NCBI GenBank assembly: GCA_015654595.1
Contig: JAATGQ010000205.1
Span: forward strand, 1-49,864
Source of the DNA: Chitinophagales bacterium
GTDB lineage: Bacteria > Bacteroidota > Bacteroidia > Chitinophagales > Chitinophagaceae
Reading direction: 5' to 3'
DNA length: 49,864 nucleotides
Shown: positions 23,970 through 33,304 of the stretch, piece after piece
Layout: each line of letters opens with the position of its first letter
Position numbering within the stretch: the first letter of the stretch is position 1
Position numbers and translations under genes: made by a program
Notes under the pieces: generated by a model
Database searches by the model: none
What the model saw: the letters and a program-made list of their open reading frames with translations, nothing else
Told to the model about the DNA's origin: nothing

Positions 23970-25457
23970 ATGAAAGAACGACAGGGTCGCTCCTATTGGT
24001 TAGACTATCTTCGCGGTTTCATAACGATCCTCGTCGTCGCTCACCATTCCTCCCTCGCGTACACCACATTCGCTTCTTTCAATCCGCAAGCCTACAACGC
24101 CTCTACGCATCCCATCGTCGACGCAGTCCGCTCAAAAGGCCTCGATATCTTCGAAGACTTTAACGACGTCTTCTTCATGTCGCTGATGTTCCTGATAAGC
24201 GGCATCTTCGTCGCCCCATCCCTGGCGCGCAAAGGCAGACGCCAATTTATCCGCGACAGATTTCGCAGATTGTTCATTCCCTTTCTGATCGCGGTGACGT
24301 TTATCATGCCCATCGGCTATCTGGCCTCCTGGCGACTGGCGCATGGCAACTATGATCTACACGACTTTATTGTCGACTATATAAAGATCGAACACTGGCC
24401 AGCCGGGCCGCCCTGGTTCATCGGCATTTTATTTATCTTCAATTGCCTGGTTATGCCCGTTTGGCTTCCCCGATTGAACCGATTGAACCAACGCATCAAT
24501 AAACTCTCCGAAAAACCCTGGCAATTCTTTGGCCTGGCCTATCTGACCACGCTGGTCCTCTTCCTGCCCTTCGTATTGATCTTTGGCGGATCAGCATGGT
24601 TTGGCATCGGCCCGATAGCCTTTCAGCTCAGCCGCATCGTCCTTTATTTTGGCTATTTTTATATCGGCATGGCTATCGGCGCATCCGGGCCCGGCAGCAG
24701 CACACCACAAACAACCACAGCGCAAACACCCACTGGCGCCGCCCAAGCAAACCCCATGCAAACACCCGCTGACGCCACTCAAGCGAGCCCCATGCAAACA
24801 CTCACTGGCGTCACTCAAGCAAACCTCATGCAAACACCCACTGGCGCCGCCCAAGCGAGCCCCATGCAAACACCCACTGGCGCCGCCCAAGCAAACCCCA
24901 TGCAAACACCCGCTGACACCACTCAAGCGAGCCCCATGCAAACACCCGCTGACACCACTCAAGCGAGCCCCATGCAAATACTCACTGGCGCCCACCAATC
25001 GGGTCCCCTCCCCAACACGCTGCTATCCGAAACCTCCGCCGTCATGCGGCTTTGGCCCGTCTGGGTCATCGGCTGCATTGTCGCCTACACCGCTCTTAAA
25101 CTCGCCGGGGGACCCATACAAAACCTCGAAGACCATGGCCTGATCAACGAGACCCAGGCCCGCCTCCTCTATCGCCCCATCTGGTCCCTATCCTGTGCAG
25201 CCAGCTGTATTGCGTTTATCACACTGTTCCGCCGCCTTTTCCATCGATCGTTTAAATTCTGGGAATCCCTCTCCGCCAATGCCTATGGCATCTATCTCGT
25301 TCACTATGTCTTTGTGCTTTGGATTCAATATCTTCTCATCCCCGTTTCCCTTTCTGCCGTTCCCAAATTCTTCGCCGCCTTCCTCGGCTCTCTTGCGCTT
25401 AGCTGGCTTTTCACCGCCCTCGTCCGCAAGATCGCGGTCGTCAGTAAATATCTATGA
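23970..25457 (+). CDS. Acyltransferase-3 (OafA/YrhL-like) membrane protein with an internal tandem repeat
   Basis: 495 aa. It opens YWLDYLRGFITILVVAHHSS, the acyltransferase-3 signature with the catalytic His in HH. About ten membrane segments follow, e.g. FFMSLMFLISGIFVAPSLA, PPWFIGILFIFNCLVMPVW and the C-terminal GIYLVHYVFVLWIQY. It transfers acyl groups to extracytoplasmic glycans or lipids, or is a related membrane acyltransferase. Residues ~252-347 are a repetitive insertion (eight 12-residue units of QTPTGAAQANPM type) in a loop between membrane segments; it is unusual for the family and probably length-variable. Confidence 0.85.
   Translation: MKERQGRSYWLDYLRGFITILVVAHHSSLAYTTFASFNPQAYNASTHPIVDAVRSKGLDIFEDFNDVFFMSLMFLISGIFVAPSLARKGRRQFIRDRFRRLFIPFLIAVTFIMPIGYLASWRLAHGNYDLHDFIVDYIKIEHWPAGPPWFIGILFIFNCLVMPVWLPRLNRLNQRINKLSEKPWQFFGLAYLTTLVLFLPFVLIFGGSAWFGIGPIAFQLSRIVLYFGYFYIGMAIGASGPGSSTPQTTTAQTPTGAAQANPMQTPADATQASPMQTLTGVTQANLMQTPTGAAQASPMQTPTGAAQANPMQTPADTTQASPMQTPADTTQASPMQILTGAHQSGPLPNTLLSETSAVMRLWPVWVIGCIVAYTALKLAGGPIQNLEDHGLINETQARLLYRPIWSLSCAASCIAFITLFRRLFHRSFKFWESLSANAYGIYLVHYVFVLWIQYLLIPVSLSAVPKFFAAFLGSLALSWLFTALVRKIAVVSKYL
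24723..25010 (+). repeat. In-frame 36-bp tandem repeat (8 units) within the acyltransferase gene
   Basis: Units start every 36 bases from 24723 and encode QTPTGAAQANPM, QTPADATQASPM and variants; the last unit diverges. Unit types alternate with nearly identical codons, so 72-bp pairs (for example at 24867-24938) look recently duplicated. The repeat preserves frame in multiples of 36. Confidence 0.9.
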
Positions 25458-25496
25458 CTCTCCAAACAATTAGTTTTTAATAAATTACCTTACACT

Positions 25497-25514
25497 TTGG
25501 AATATTTATTCCAA
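25497..25514. terminator. Palindrome between convergent genes
   Basis: TTGGAATA-TT-TATTCCAA is a perfect 8-bp inverted repeat in an AT-rich gap between two convergent genes. It is probably a weak bidirectional terminator; an operator is less likely in this position. Confidence 0.4.
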
Positions 25515-25567
25515 TCCCTCATTTTTTCAAAAACACATATACTCTTCAATCCTTCAGCAGTAACCTT

Positions 25568-28500
25568 CTATTGAAGTGTAAACCCTTGTTGTAAACGTAT
25601 ATCATCCGAAGCCGACCCTATCATCAGGGTAAATTCCCCCGGCTGCGTAATCCATTCCAATGCCTCATTATAAAAAGCCAGCTTCTCCCGCGTGATGACA
25701 AAGGAAATAGTCTTACTTTCCCCCGCCTTCAAAAATACTTTCCTAAAGTCCTTCAACTCCTTCACCGGCCTCAGCGGCTGCGCCACCAGATCGCGCAAAT
25801 ACAACTGCACCACCTCTTCTCCATCGTACTTGCCAGTGTTCGCCAACACAAACGAAACAGTAATACTATCCGATGCCTTCATCGAAGTCTTACTCAGCTT
25901 AAGATCACTATACCCAAAGGTCGTATAACTCAACCCATGGCCAAAGGCAAAGCGCGGACTCTTCGCCATATCGATATACCCCGAACGATAGATCTTATCA
26001 TTGTCATCCTTCGCCGGACGTCCCGTATTCAAATAGTTATAGTAAACCGGGATCTGCCCTTCCTCACGGGGGAAGCTGATCGGCAAATGCCCCGAAGGGT
26101 TATAATCGCCAAACAACACATCCGCCATCGCATTCCCAGCCTCACTGCCCAGCCACCAGGTAAACAGGATGGAAGGAACATGATCTGCCGTCCAGTTAAA
26201 GATCAACGGTCTTCCGCCCATCACCATAACTACGACCGGTTTTCCCGTAGCGACAACAGCCTTCACCAACTCTTCCTGTACTCCCGGGATATGGATATTG
26301 GCCCGGCTCTTGGCCTCACCGCTCATATCATACCGCTCGCCGATCGCCATAACCGCGACATCCGCTTTCGAAGCGACAGCTACAGCCTCCGCAAAACCGG
26401 AGCGGCTGGTATCGTCGATGCCAGCTCCCTTCGCATACAACAACTGAGTGCTCTTACCCACTTTCGCCGCTATCCCTTCATAAGGAGAAACCAGGTGATC
26501 CTGCGCCCACTCGACCGACCAGAAACCCATCATATCTTTCTCCGACTTCATCAGCGGCCCGATCAATGCCAGCTTCTTAATATCCTTATTCAACGGCAAC
26601 AGAGAACCTTGATTCTTCAACAACACGATACTCTTCTCGCCCATTACCCGCTCCGCCTGGTGGAAGGAAGAAGAATTCAGCACTTGCTGCTCCCGCTGTT
26701 CGTTGCTGAACCGGAAGGGATCATCAAAAAGCGCCAGCTCGAATTTTTTCGTCAGTACCCGACGTACTGCCTCCTCGACAAGGATATCCGATACTTCACC
26801 ACTACGGACCAGATCGGCCAGGTTTCCCGTATACACACGGCTTTCCATATCCATATCCGACCCCGCCTTAATCGCCACAGCCGCGGCTTCCCGCCCATCT
26901 TTTACATACCCATGCGGGATCATTTCTCCCATCGAGCCCCAATCCGACACGACAAAGCCTTTGAAGTTCCACTTGCCCTTCAGGACCGTGCGTTGCAAAT
27001 ATTCATTACCCGTTGCCGGCACCCCATTCAGATCGTTAAAGGAGTTCATAAAAGTTGCAGCCCCCGCATCCAGCGCAGCTTTAAAGGGGGGCAGATAAAA
27101 CTCCCAAAGATTCCGCAGACTCATATCCACGCTATTGTAATCCCGACCGCCTATTGCAGCGCCATAAGCCGCGAAGTGTTTTGCACAAGCCATCACCGCA
27201 TCCGTCGAACCAAGCGTATCTCCCTGGAAACCCAACACACGGGCCTTCGCGATTTGCGAACCCAGATAAGGATCTTCACCCGCGCCTTCCATCACACGCC
27301 CCCAGCGCGGATCAAGCGCGATATCCACCATCGGCGCAAAGGTCCAGTGAATGCCCGACGCCGCCGCCTCGGTTGCCGCAATACGCGCCGAAAGCCTGAT
27401 GGCATCCATATCCCAGCTGGCGGCCTCCCCCAATGGAATGGGGAAGGTGACCCGGTAGCCATGTATTACATCCTGCCCAAAAAGCAAGGGGATCTTTAAC
27501 CGCGACTTCATAGCTTCTTCCTGCAAGTCATGCGTATTCCTTGCCCCTTTTACGTTCAGCATGGAGCCTACCTTTCCATCACGTACTTCCTGCAGTTTGC
27601 CCGGAGAGTTAGTGACGGGCCCCGTTGCGGCAAGATCATTCGTATATTGATTCAGCTGACCAACCTTCTCCTCCAGCGTCATCATCGACAACAAAGAATC
27701 GACCCGCGCACTAATACGCGCCTCACGCACCGAAGCTGCACTGCCATCCGAAAGACCAGCGCCCTCCTTCTGATAAACGCGTACATAGTCTACGTCCATC
27801 GACTCCGGGAACACCGTACTATCCACTCCCTTCGCGCCACCCCATCCGCCGCCGACAGCGACATTCAGCAACAGGTGAAATCTTTTGTCAAACGGCCATT
27901 CCTCCCAACCCTTTGTCGTATTCCGGAAGGTTCCGTACAACTTCGAGTCTACAAAAAAGCTGATATGATCCGGCGTCCACTCGACCGCATAAACATGAAA
28001 AGCCGTGGCAGCATCCGTCAGACGAAACCCACGGGTAAACTGCGTGCCGATCACATGGTTAAACCGCTTTGTATGCACACTTCCCCAAACTGTATCGGGG
28101 TTGAAGCCCACATTCTCCATGATATCGATCTCCCCGCTGCCCGGCCAGTCTCCATATACCCAATCACTCGGCAACATCCAGATCGCCGGCCATAGCCCAC
28201 GCCCCGAAGGCAGCTTTGCCTTCACTTCGACCCGGCCATAAAGCCAATCGCCCTTATACCTTGTTCGCAGACGAGCCGACGTAAAAGGATTATTGTCACG
28301 CTTCTCCTTCCGGGCCGTTATATGAAGAAAGCCTCCGCTAACGCTGGCATTAGCCTTCTGCGCCTTTGTATAATATTCTAGTTCTCCATTCCCCCATCCA
28401 TGGCCGCCTTCTTCATAACTCCACCTGGCAGGGTCGGGAAGCCCCGTATAATTAAATTCATCAGACCAGACCAACTTCCACGGATGAGTCGTGTCAACCA

Positions 28501-28618
28501 CGGACACAGCAGTAGAATCAAAAAACGATCGGGAGGATAAGGCTGAAGACGGCGGCACTGCCGCAATACAAACGCCAGCGTAGAGCGCGGCAGCAACAAA
28601 GGCAAACAATCTTTTCAT
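25568..28618 (-). CDS. Secreted GH16-GH3 fusion (beta-glucan hydrolase)
   Basis: About 1016 aa from ATG 28618, a Sec signal (MKRLFAFVAAALYAGVCIAA). Residues ~50-285 are a GH16 domain with catalytic ExDxxE in GSGEIDIMENVG (E163, D165, E168). Residues ~300-870 are GH3: LEEKVGQLNQ, KHFAAYGAAIGGRDYN and nucleophile D559 in VVSDWGSMG. The C-terminal ~120 residues are a fibronectin-III-like GH3 tail (EEVVQLYLRDL, PGEFTLMIG). GH16 would cut internal beta-1,3/1,4-glucan (laminarin-type) bonds and GH3 would release glucose from the products, so one chain could do both steps. It is the last gene before a convergent acyltransferase. Confidence 0.93.
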   Translation of the reverse strand: MKRLFAFVAAALYAGVCIAAVPPSSALSSRSFFDSTAVSVVDTTHPWKLVWSDEFNYTGLPDPARWSYEEGGHGWGNGELEYYTKAQKANASVSGGFLHITARKEKRDNNPFTSARLRTRYKGDWLYGRVEVKAKLPSGRGLWPAIWMLPSDWVYGDWPGSGEIDIMENVGFNPDTVWGSVHTKRFNHVIGTQFTRGFRLTDAATAFHVYAVEWTPDHISFFVDSKLYGTFRNTTKGWEEWPFDKRFHLLLNVAVGGGWGGAKGVDSTVFPESMDVDYVRVYQKEGAGLSDGSAASVREARISARVDSLLSMMTLEEKVGQLNQYTNDLAATGPVTNSPGKLQEVRDGKVGSMLNVKGARNTHDLQEEAMKSRLKIPLLFGQDVIHGYRVTFPIPLGEAASWDMDAIRLSARIAATEAAASGIHWTFAPMVDIALDPRWGRVMEGAGEDPYLGSQIAKARVLGFQGDTLGSTDAVMACAKHFAAYGAAIGGRDYNSVDMSLRNLWEFYLPPFKAALDAGAATFMNSFNDLNGVPATGNEYLQRTVLKGKWNFKGFVVSDWGSMGEMIPHGYVKDGREAAAVAIKAGSDMDMESRVYTGNLADLVRSGEVSDILVEEAVRRVLTKKFELALFDDPFRFSNEQREQQVLNSSSFHQAERVMGEKSIVLLKNQGSLLPLNKDIKKLALIGPLMKSEKDMMGFWSVEWAQDHLVSPYEGIAAKVGKSTQLLYAKGAGIDDTSRSGFAEAVAVASKADVAVMAIGERYDMSGEAKSRANIHIPGVQEELVKAVVATGKPVVVMVMGGRPLIFNWTADHVPSILFTWWLGSEAGNAMADVLFGDYNPSGHLPISFPREEGQIPVYYNYLNTGRPAKDDNDKIYRSGYIDMAKSPRFAFGHGLSYTTFGYSDLKLSKTSMKASDSITVSFVLANTGKYDGEEVVQLYLRDLVAQPLRPVKELKDFRKVFLKAGESKTISFVITREKLAFYNEALEWITQPGEFTLMIGSASDDIRLQQGFTLQ

Positions 28619-29158
28619 ACTATTAAATAATTCAGGTTCAGGCTGCAAAAAATTCAAAAATAAAAAAATCCTCGTCTTTTTTGGGAAATTCATAACACCT
28701 CAGGGGACCCTGCTCGTTGTATCGCACGATACCCGTTTCCTCGACGAGATCCGGATACCCAAAGAGCTAAATCTGTAAAATCTGAACCATTCACCAATAA
28801 TGGTTTCTTTCGATTTCCAAACGTGATTCTTACCTCCTGCATAGGTAGCAGGGTTTTAATCGGTATTTAATAAGTCGCCACAAATTAATCATGTATTTTT
28901 CACCCCGTAATCACCCGGGCGAGCCCAATTACATCCCATAACCAAACATTAACAATATTTTAAAATATCTCAATCAATATTTGCAAACTGAAAAATGTCT
29001 TTTATTCAGCAGGTAAACCCTGTCAAAGCGCAATCCGCATAAAAAGGCGGGTTTACCGAAGGATATGGGGCGTTTATCGATTGCATTTTTTGTTTAATAC
29101 TAAAAACCGCAACTTACGCCCTGCGTAACTTAAAGCAGTCAGTAAAAATTAGCATGAT
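28619..29158. other. 540-bp regulatory gap upstream of GH16-GH3 and the OMP gene
   Basis: This divergent, non-coding gap holds at least three inverted repeats: CAGGG-GA-CCCTG (~28701), GTATCG-CA-CGATAC (28719-28732) and TTACGC-CCT-GCGTAA (29114-29128). The middle one lies ~100 bp upstream of the GH16-GH3 start and fits a sugar-regulator operator; the last lies ~30 bp before the OMP start. Confidence 0.5.
28719..28732 (-). promoter_or_regulatory. Candidate operator of the GH16-GH3 gene
   Basis: GTATCG-CA-CGATAC is a perfect 6-bp inverted repeat with a 2-bp centre, the size and symmetry of LacI/GntR-type operators, in the promoter region of the glucanase gene. Its binder is not in this window as far as I can tell. 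Confidence 0.45.
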
Positions 29159-29869
29159 ATGGTTCTATCTATCCCAAAAAAACTATTAGCAGCCATTTTA
29201 GTAGCAGGAAGTCTGTCAACAGCACACGCACAGGTCCAATTCGGTATAAAAGGTGGATTGACCATTGCCGAACTGCTGGCAGGTAAAAACCAAACGACTC
29301 TGATCCGTACCTACCCGCAGACGGTTCAAAACACCCCCCGGACGAATATCAACGTAGGTTTCTTCCTCGACGCAAAGATCAACAAACGCTGGAGCGTTCA
29401 ACCCGAGCTGATGTACAATAACCAGGGTGGGTATTCTAAGCCCTCCCAGCTTTACCAGAGCTCGGCTAACGAAACCTATAAATTCAATTATGTCGCGCTG
29501 CCCGTATTGCTGAAATACCACACGACCTATGGTCTTTACGTTGGAACGGGCCCCATGGTCAGCTACCTGCTTAAAGCCAAGATCTGGGAAGTCGGCGTAG
29601 GCGACGCCCACACCGTTAAATACAGCGTAACCAGCGATTATAATAAGATCGATGCAAGCTGGGCACTGGCCGTCGGTTACGTCAGCCCCATCAACCTGGG
29701 TCTCGACGTCCGCTATAACTACGGTCTGACCAATATCAATAAGTCCGGTACGGATGCTTCTACTTACCCCAAACAAAATGGCACCGTCCGTAACAGCTCT
29801 GTACAGATCGGCATCTTCTATATTTTTGGGAAGAACAAACTGGCCAGCCAGTCGAAAAGCGCCGAATAG
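29159..29869 (+). CDS. Outer-membrane beta-barrel protein (porin family)
   Basis: 236 aa. Signal peptide MVLSIPKKLLAAILVAGSLS cleaved near AHAQ. The rest alternates short beta strands with aromatic girdles: VQFGIKGGLTIAELLAGK, NVGFFLDAKINKRWSVQPEL, YVALPVLLKYHTTYGLYVG, LDVRYNYGLTNI and the C-terminal SSVQIGIFYIFGK, an OMP_b-brl_2-type barrel. The substrate is unknown. A strong terminator follows. Confidence 0.88.
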   Translation: MVLSIPKKLLAAILVAGSLSTAHAQVQFGIKGGLTIAELLAGKNQTTLIRTYPQTVQNTPRTNINVGFFLDAKINKRWSVQPELMYNNQGGYSKPSQLYQSSANETYKFNYVALPVLLKYHTTYGLYVGTGPMVSYLLKAKIWEVGVGDAHTVKYSVTSDYNKIDASWALAVGYVSPINLGLDVRYNYGLTNINKSGTDASTYPKQNGTVRNSSVQIGIFYIFGKNKLASQSKSAE

Positions 29870-29889
29870 CAGAACAAGCTAAAAATAAA

Positions 29890-29927
29890 AAAGCCCGGAA
29901 TACGCCTCTATCGCTATTCCGGGCTTT
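29890..29927. terminator. Intrinsic terminator after the OMP gene
   Basis: AAAGCCCGGAATA (29890-29902) pairs with TATTCCGGGCTTT (29915-29927), a 13-bp stem with a 12-base loop, then CTCTTTTG. The symmetrical A/T runs make it work for the convergent GH127 gene too. Confidence 0.85.
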
Positions 29928-30000
29928 CTCTTTTGCCCTGTCTTCTTCCACCGGTCTGTACGCAGCCTATCTCCTCCCTCCCTTCGCTCCACTCCTTCTC

Positions 30001-30093
30001 CCTCGTCCCCGCTTCGCTTTAACTCCTCGTCCCCGCTTCGCGTTCGCGCCTCCGGTCATGCGCGTTCGCTCCTCCGGCCACGCGCGTTCGCTC
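30001..30093. repeat. Short GC-rich direct repeats beside the GH127 stop codon
   Basis: CCTCGTCCCCGCTTCGC occurs at 30001 and 30025. A 22-bp unit (CCTCCGGYCAYGCGCGTTCGCT) occurs back to back at 30049 and 30071, differing at two positions. The block ends one base before the GH127 stop. There is no coding role. Confidence 0.7.
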
Positions 30094-32505
30094 CTACTTC
30101 ACGATCCATTCGTGAATACCCGAAGCATCGTTCTTCGGCAGCCGCACCACCATCCGCAAGGCTGTCGTCGTAACAGGTTCGAAGGTCACTCTATCATACT
30201 TATCCTTTGCGATCTCATAATCGGTCGTTGTCTTTACCGGCGCCCATTGATCACCGCTCTTGTAAAACAACTGCCAGGAAGCCGGCAGATCACAACCGCC
30301 CCAGGGCTTATCATCATACCAATAGACCTGGCTTTCAGAAATAGTATAGGGCTGATCAAAATCATACTGCACCCACTCCGTCGTGTCCTTCATCGGCCAC
30401 CAGTGCAGATAGTTTGTACTTTGATCCTTGCTATCCAGTGGTTCATACTGATCATTCAGGGCTTTCAACATCAACTTGCTGCGGATCGAAGCCGACGCCT
30501 TTGCCTTCGAAGCGATCGTAGGTTCAGGTTTGGGTTTTGCCGCATCCGCTTTGTAAGGGATCCAGACCTCCATCTCGCCGCTGCCGCGATTATTCCAGCT
30601 ATAGTAAGGGATAGCAGCAAAACTGACGGGCTCTGCCGTTGCGCCGGTTTTGCGGGTCGCGACAAATCCTTTCGCCTCCAGCTCCGTAATACCATTGAGC
30701 TTTTCGGGACGATAGACCGTCTGGATCGCAGACGTCTGATCGATTACGATACTCTGAACCGTGCTATCCTTCTGGTCTACGCCTTCCAGACAATACACAA
30801 GAGGTCCCCGCTCCAAAGCCAGTCTGTCCCTGTCGGCCTTGACCTGCGGGTTAGCCAGCACCTGCTGGACCTCCATCGGAAATTCGATCGTTACCTTATC
30901 CCCCTTCTGCCAGGACCGGCGAATAACAGCGTAGCCCTTTTCGAACTTGCAGGCGGCAGCATGACCATTGACTGCGATCGGGATCGTCTTCATGACCGTA
31001 TCAGAAAAGGAATACAGATCACCGGGAGACGGATGTCCCTTCGCCCACCCCGGAATGCGGATCCGTAAGGCAAAACTGCTGCGGTTCGCAGGATCGACAG
31101 CCACGACAACCTTACCCTCCCAGGGATAAGCCGTCTGCTGGTTCAGCCGCACCCTGCCCGAAGGCAGCCTGATCACCGCACTGTCGGCCACGAACAGATT
31201 GACATAAATGCCATCCTTATCCTGCGCATAAATATACCCCGGCATAGACGGCAGGAAACGCGTCATGTTCGTTATACAACACGCGCAGTCGAACCAGGCG
31301 CTGCGCTGATGCTGTCCCACCGACGCCAGGGGATTAGGGTAAAAAAATCGATTCCCGCTAAGTGAAATACCGCTGAGCAGACCATTATACAAGGTGCGTT
31401 CCAGCACATCGAAGTATTTCGAATCACCATGCAGCAGGAACATCCGCAAATTCCAATAGACATTCCCGATCGCAGCACAGGTCTCCGCATAAGCGCTCAT
31501 ATTCGGCAGCTCGTAATCCGAACCAAAGGCTTCGCCGCTGCCCGTAGCACCTATCCCACCCGTAACATATAGCTTCTTGTCGGCCACATTCTCCCAGATT
31601 TTGTCGATCGCATGGAGATAATGCTCGTCTCCCGTCAAAGCCGCGACATCCGCCATCCCCGTATACATATAGGCCGCACGTACCGCATGTCCCTCCGCCT
31701 CGGTCTGGTCGATCACCTTCTTATCCGCCTGGTTATAAGCATCGCCTTTCGGTCCCCTAACGTCTAAAAAGAACTTCGCAAGCGCCAGATACTCCTTTTT
31801 GCCCGTCACCCGGTAAAGCCGGACCAGCCCCAACTCCACGATCTGATGACCAGGATACTCCTGGTGTTTGCCCGGCCCAAACTCCCGAACCAGCAGATCG
31901 GCATTTTTGACCGCTATATCCAACAAACCACGCTTACCCGTAGCCTGATAATGCGCAACAGCCGCCTCATACAAATGACCGCTATTGTATAACTCATGAC
32001 TCAGGATCTCTTCCTTTTCCCAGCGATTGGCGCCGATCCATTCATGCGGCTTCTCCACATGCGCCGTCCTGAACGTATACAGATAGCCATCCGGTTCCTG
32101 CGCCGCCCCGATGATGCTGATCAGCGAATCCATCTGGCTATCCAGTTGTGCATTGTATTGCTCCTGCAGACTATAAGACGCTCCTTCCAGTAGCTTATAC
32201 AGATCCGTATCGTCAAAAGGAAAACTGGTCAGCTTTCCACCTTTCTTCTTACCCGCCGCCATCAGAAAGTTATTGACCCGCCCTTGCTCATAACACTTCT
32301 TCAAAATATAAGGGATCGTAACCTCCGCATTCGTCCGCAGCCGCGGCAGCCAAAACGCGTCCGTCAAATGCACCTGCGTAAAAGCAACGGGCTGTATGGG
32401 ATAGTCCGACGCCGCCCCGACTTTCCCTCCCGAAGTCTGCGCCTCCACAGACAACGCCCCTCCTATCGCCAAACCCCAAAATATAACTCTTCGTAATGAC
32501 CGCAT
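30094..32505 (-). CDS. GH127 beta-L-arabinofuranosidase with C-terminal discoidin-like domain
   Basis: About 803 aa from ATG 32505 (signal MRSLRRVIFWGLAIGGALS). The family (formerly DUF1680) uses a Zn(Cys)3-Glu site; the expected residues are present as SAYAETCAAIGN (E-x-C) and SAWFDCACCITNMTRF (C-x-C-C). Helical (alpha/alpha)6 repeats (ANRWEKEEILSHELYNSGHL, LLDIAVKNADLLVREFG) precede the beta-sandwich part. The last ~130 residues (YEPLDSKDQSTNYLHWWPMK, WVQYDFDQPYTISESQVYW) look like an F5/8-type-C or CBM32-like module. It releases beta-linked arabinofuranose from plant glycans in the periplasm or at the surface. Confidence 0.93.
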   Translation of the reverse strand: MRSLRRVIFWGLAIGGALSVEAQTSGGKVGAASDYPIQPVAFTQVHLTDAFWLPRLRTNAEVTIPYILKKCYEQGRVNNFLMAAGKKKGGKLTSFPFDDTDLYKLLEGASYSLQEQYNAQLDSQMDSLISIIGAAQEPDGYLYTFRTAHVEKPHEWIGANRWEKEEILSHELYNSGHLYEAAVAHYQATGKRGLLDIAVKNADLLVREFGPGKHQEYPGHQIVELGLVRLYRVTGKKEYLALAKFFLDVRGPKGDAYNQADKKVIDQTEAEGHAVRAAYMYTGMADVAALTGDEHYLHAIDKIWENVADKKLYVTGGIGATGSGEAFGSDYELPNMSAYAETCAAIGNVYWNLRMFLLHGDSKYFDVLERTLYNGLLSGISLSGNRFFYPNPLASVGQHQRSAWFDCACCITNMTRFLPSMPGYIYAQDKDGIYVNLFVADSAVIRLPSGRVRLNQQTAYPWEGKVVVAVDPANRSSFALRIRIPGWAKGHPSPGDLYSFSDTVMKTIPIAVNGHAAACKFEKGYAVIRRSWQKGDKVTIEFPMEVQQVLANPQVKADRDRLALERGPLVYCLEGVDQKDSTVQSIVIDQTSAIQTVYRPEKLNGITELEAKGFVATRKTGATAEPVSFAAIPYYSWNNRGSGEMEVWIPYKADAAKPKPEPTIASKAKASASIRSKLMLKALNDQYEPLDSKDQSTNYLHWWPMKDTTEWVQYDFDQPYTISESQVYWYDDKPWGGCDLPASWQLFYKSGDQWAPVKTTTDYEIAKDKYDRVTFEPVTTTALRMVVRLPKNDASGIHEWIVK

Positions 32506-32838
32506 GGTGTTTATTTTGATCAAATGTATTCTAAACATTTATTCCGCCCTTGTCCGTTTTTATTAAAAACTCCCCCGATATTAACCGCGGACTCCTTCCA
32601 AACCGCGGCCCGAAAGACCAGCCTGCGGTCGCCCCTATCGCACCCTGGCAACCCCGCCCTAACACCCCGTCGCATCCAAACTCTTCACCCACCCGGTCGC
32701 CCCTATCCCCCGCCCGAACTCCCGGTCCCCCCTATCCCCGCCCGCGGCCACAAAAATTCCCCGGTCCGGCAACCAGTCAAAAAATAAATTTGGATTTCAA
32801 TTGTACACAATTTAATTTTACACTATCAAATTGATCGA
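32506..32838. other. Divergent regulatory gap GH127 / ohrR
   Basis: 333 bases. The left two thirds are GC- and C-rich with no gene. The last 50 bases are AT-rich and contain the palindrome described separately. No other feature was seen. Confidence 0.5.
32799..32812 (+). promoter_or_regulatory. Candidate OhrR operator
   Basis: AATTGT-AC-ACAATT is a perfect 6-bp inverted repeat 27 bp before the ohrR ATG, followed by another AT-rich half-site-like stretch (AATTTTACAC). OhrR binds AT-rich palindromes of this kind at its own promoter and releases them when its Cys is oxidised by organic hydroperoxides. Confidence 0.6.
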
Positions 32839-33285
32839 ATGAAATCTATCCCCCTCGAACGGCACCTTTGTTTTAAGCTCTACGCGCTGTCCCGCCAGAT
32901 CACGCAGGCCTATCGCCCGCTGCTGGACAGCCTGGACCTGACCTACCCCCAATACCTGGTGTTGGTGGTCCTGTGGGAAGAAAAAACAATCAACGTAAAA
33001 GACCTCGGCGCCCGCCTGCTATTGGATAGCGGCACGCTGACCCCCCTTTTAAAACGGCTCGAGCAAAAAGGACTCTTATCCCGCCAGCGCGATCCAAGAG
33101 ATGAACGCAGCGTAACGATCGGCCTGACCCGCGCAGGATCAGCAATGAAAGAAAAAGTAGCCGAAATGCCCGAGGTGCTGAAGAATTGCCTTGCCCTCGA
33201 TATGGATCAATATCATTCTCTTATGAACTCGCTCGGCGGCCTTCTCGATAATGCCATCCGCAGCAACACTGCCGAAACCAATTAA
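32839..33285 (+). CDS. ohrR: OhrR, organic-peroxide-sensing MarR-family repressor
   Basis: 148 aa. LERHLCFKLYALSRQITQAY places the single reactive Cys at residue 11, the OhrR sensing position. The MarR winged helix follows (INVKDLGARLLLDSGTLTPL, LKRLEQKGLLSRQRDPRDER). Directly upstream of ohr, 19 bases apart, with an operator-like palindrome before it, so the pair is almost certainly co-regulated. Confidence 0.93.
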   Translation: MKSIPLERHLCFKLYALSRQITQAYRPLLDSLDLTYPQYLVLVVLWEEKTINVKDLGARLLLDSGTLTPLLKRLEQKGLLSRQRDPRDERSVTIGLTRAGSAMKEKVAEMPEVLKNCLALDMDQYHSLMNSLGGLLDNAIRSNTAETN

Positions 33286-33304
33286 AAACTTTAAATACAT
33301 CAAA

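Noticed and set aside
24591..24998. Minus-strand repetitive ORF (135 aa) with GCLHGARLSG-like repeats
   Set aside because: It is the antisense reading of the 36-bp tandem repeat of the acyltransferase gene.
24723..25010. CRISPR-like array (36-bp repeats)
   Set aside because: The units are contiguous, in frame, without unique spacers, and lie inside a membrane-protein gene.
25937..27499. Long plus-strand ORF (520 aa) opposite the GH16-GH3 gene
   Set aside because: It is antisense to a clearly identified gene in GC-rich DNA and has no recognisable protein features.
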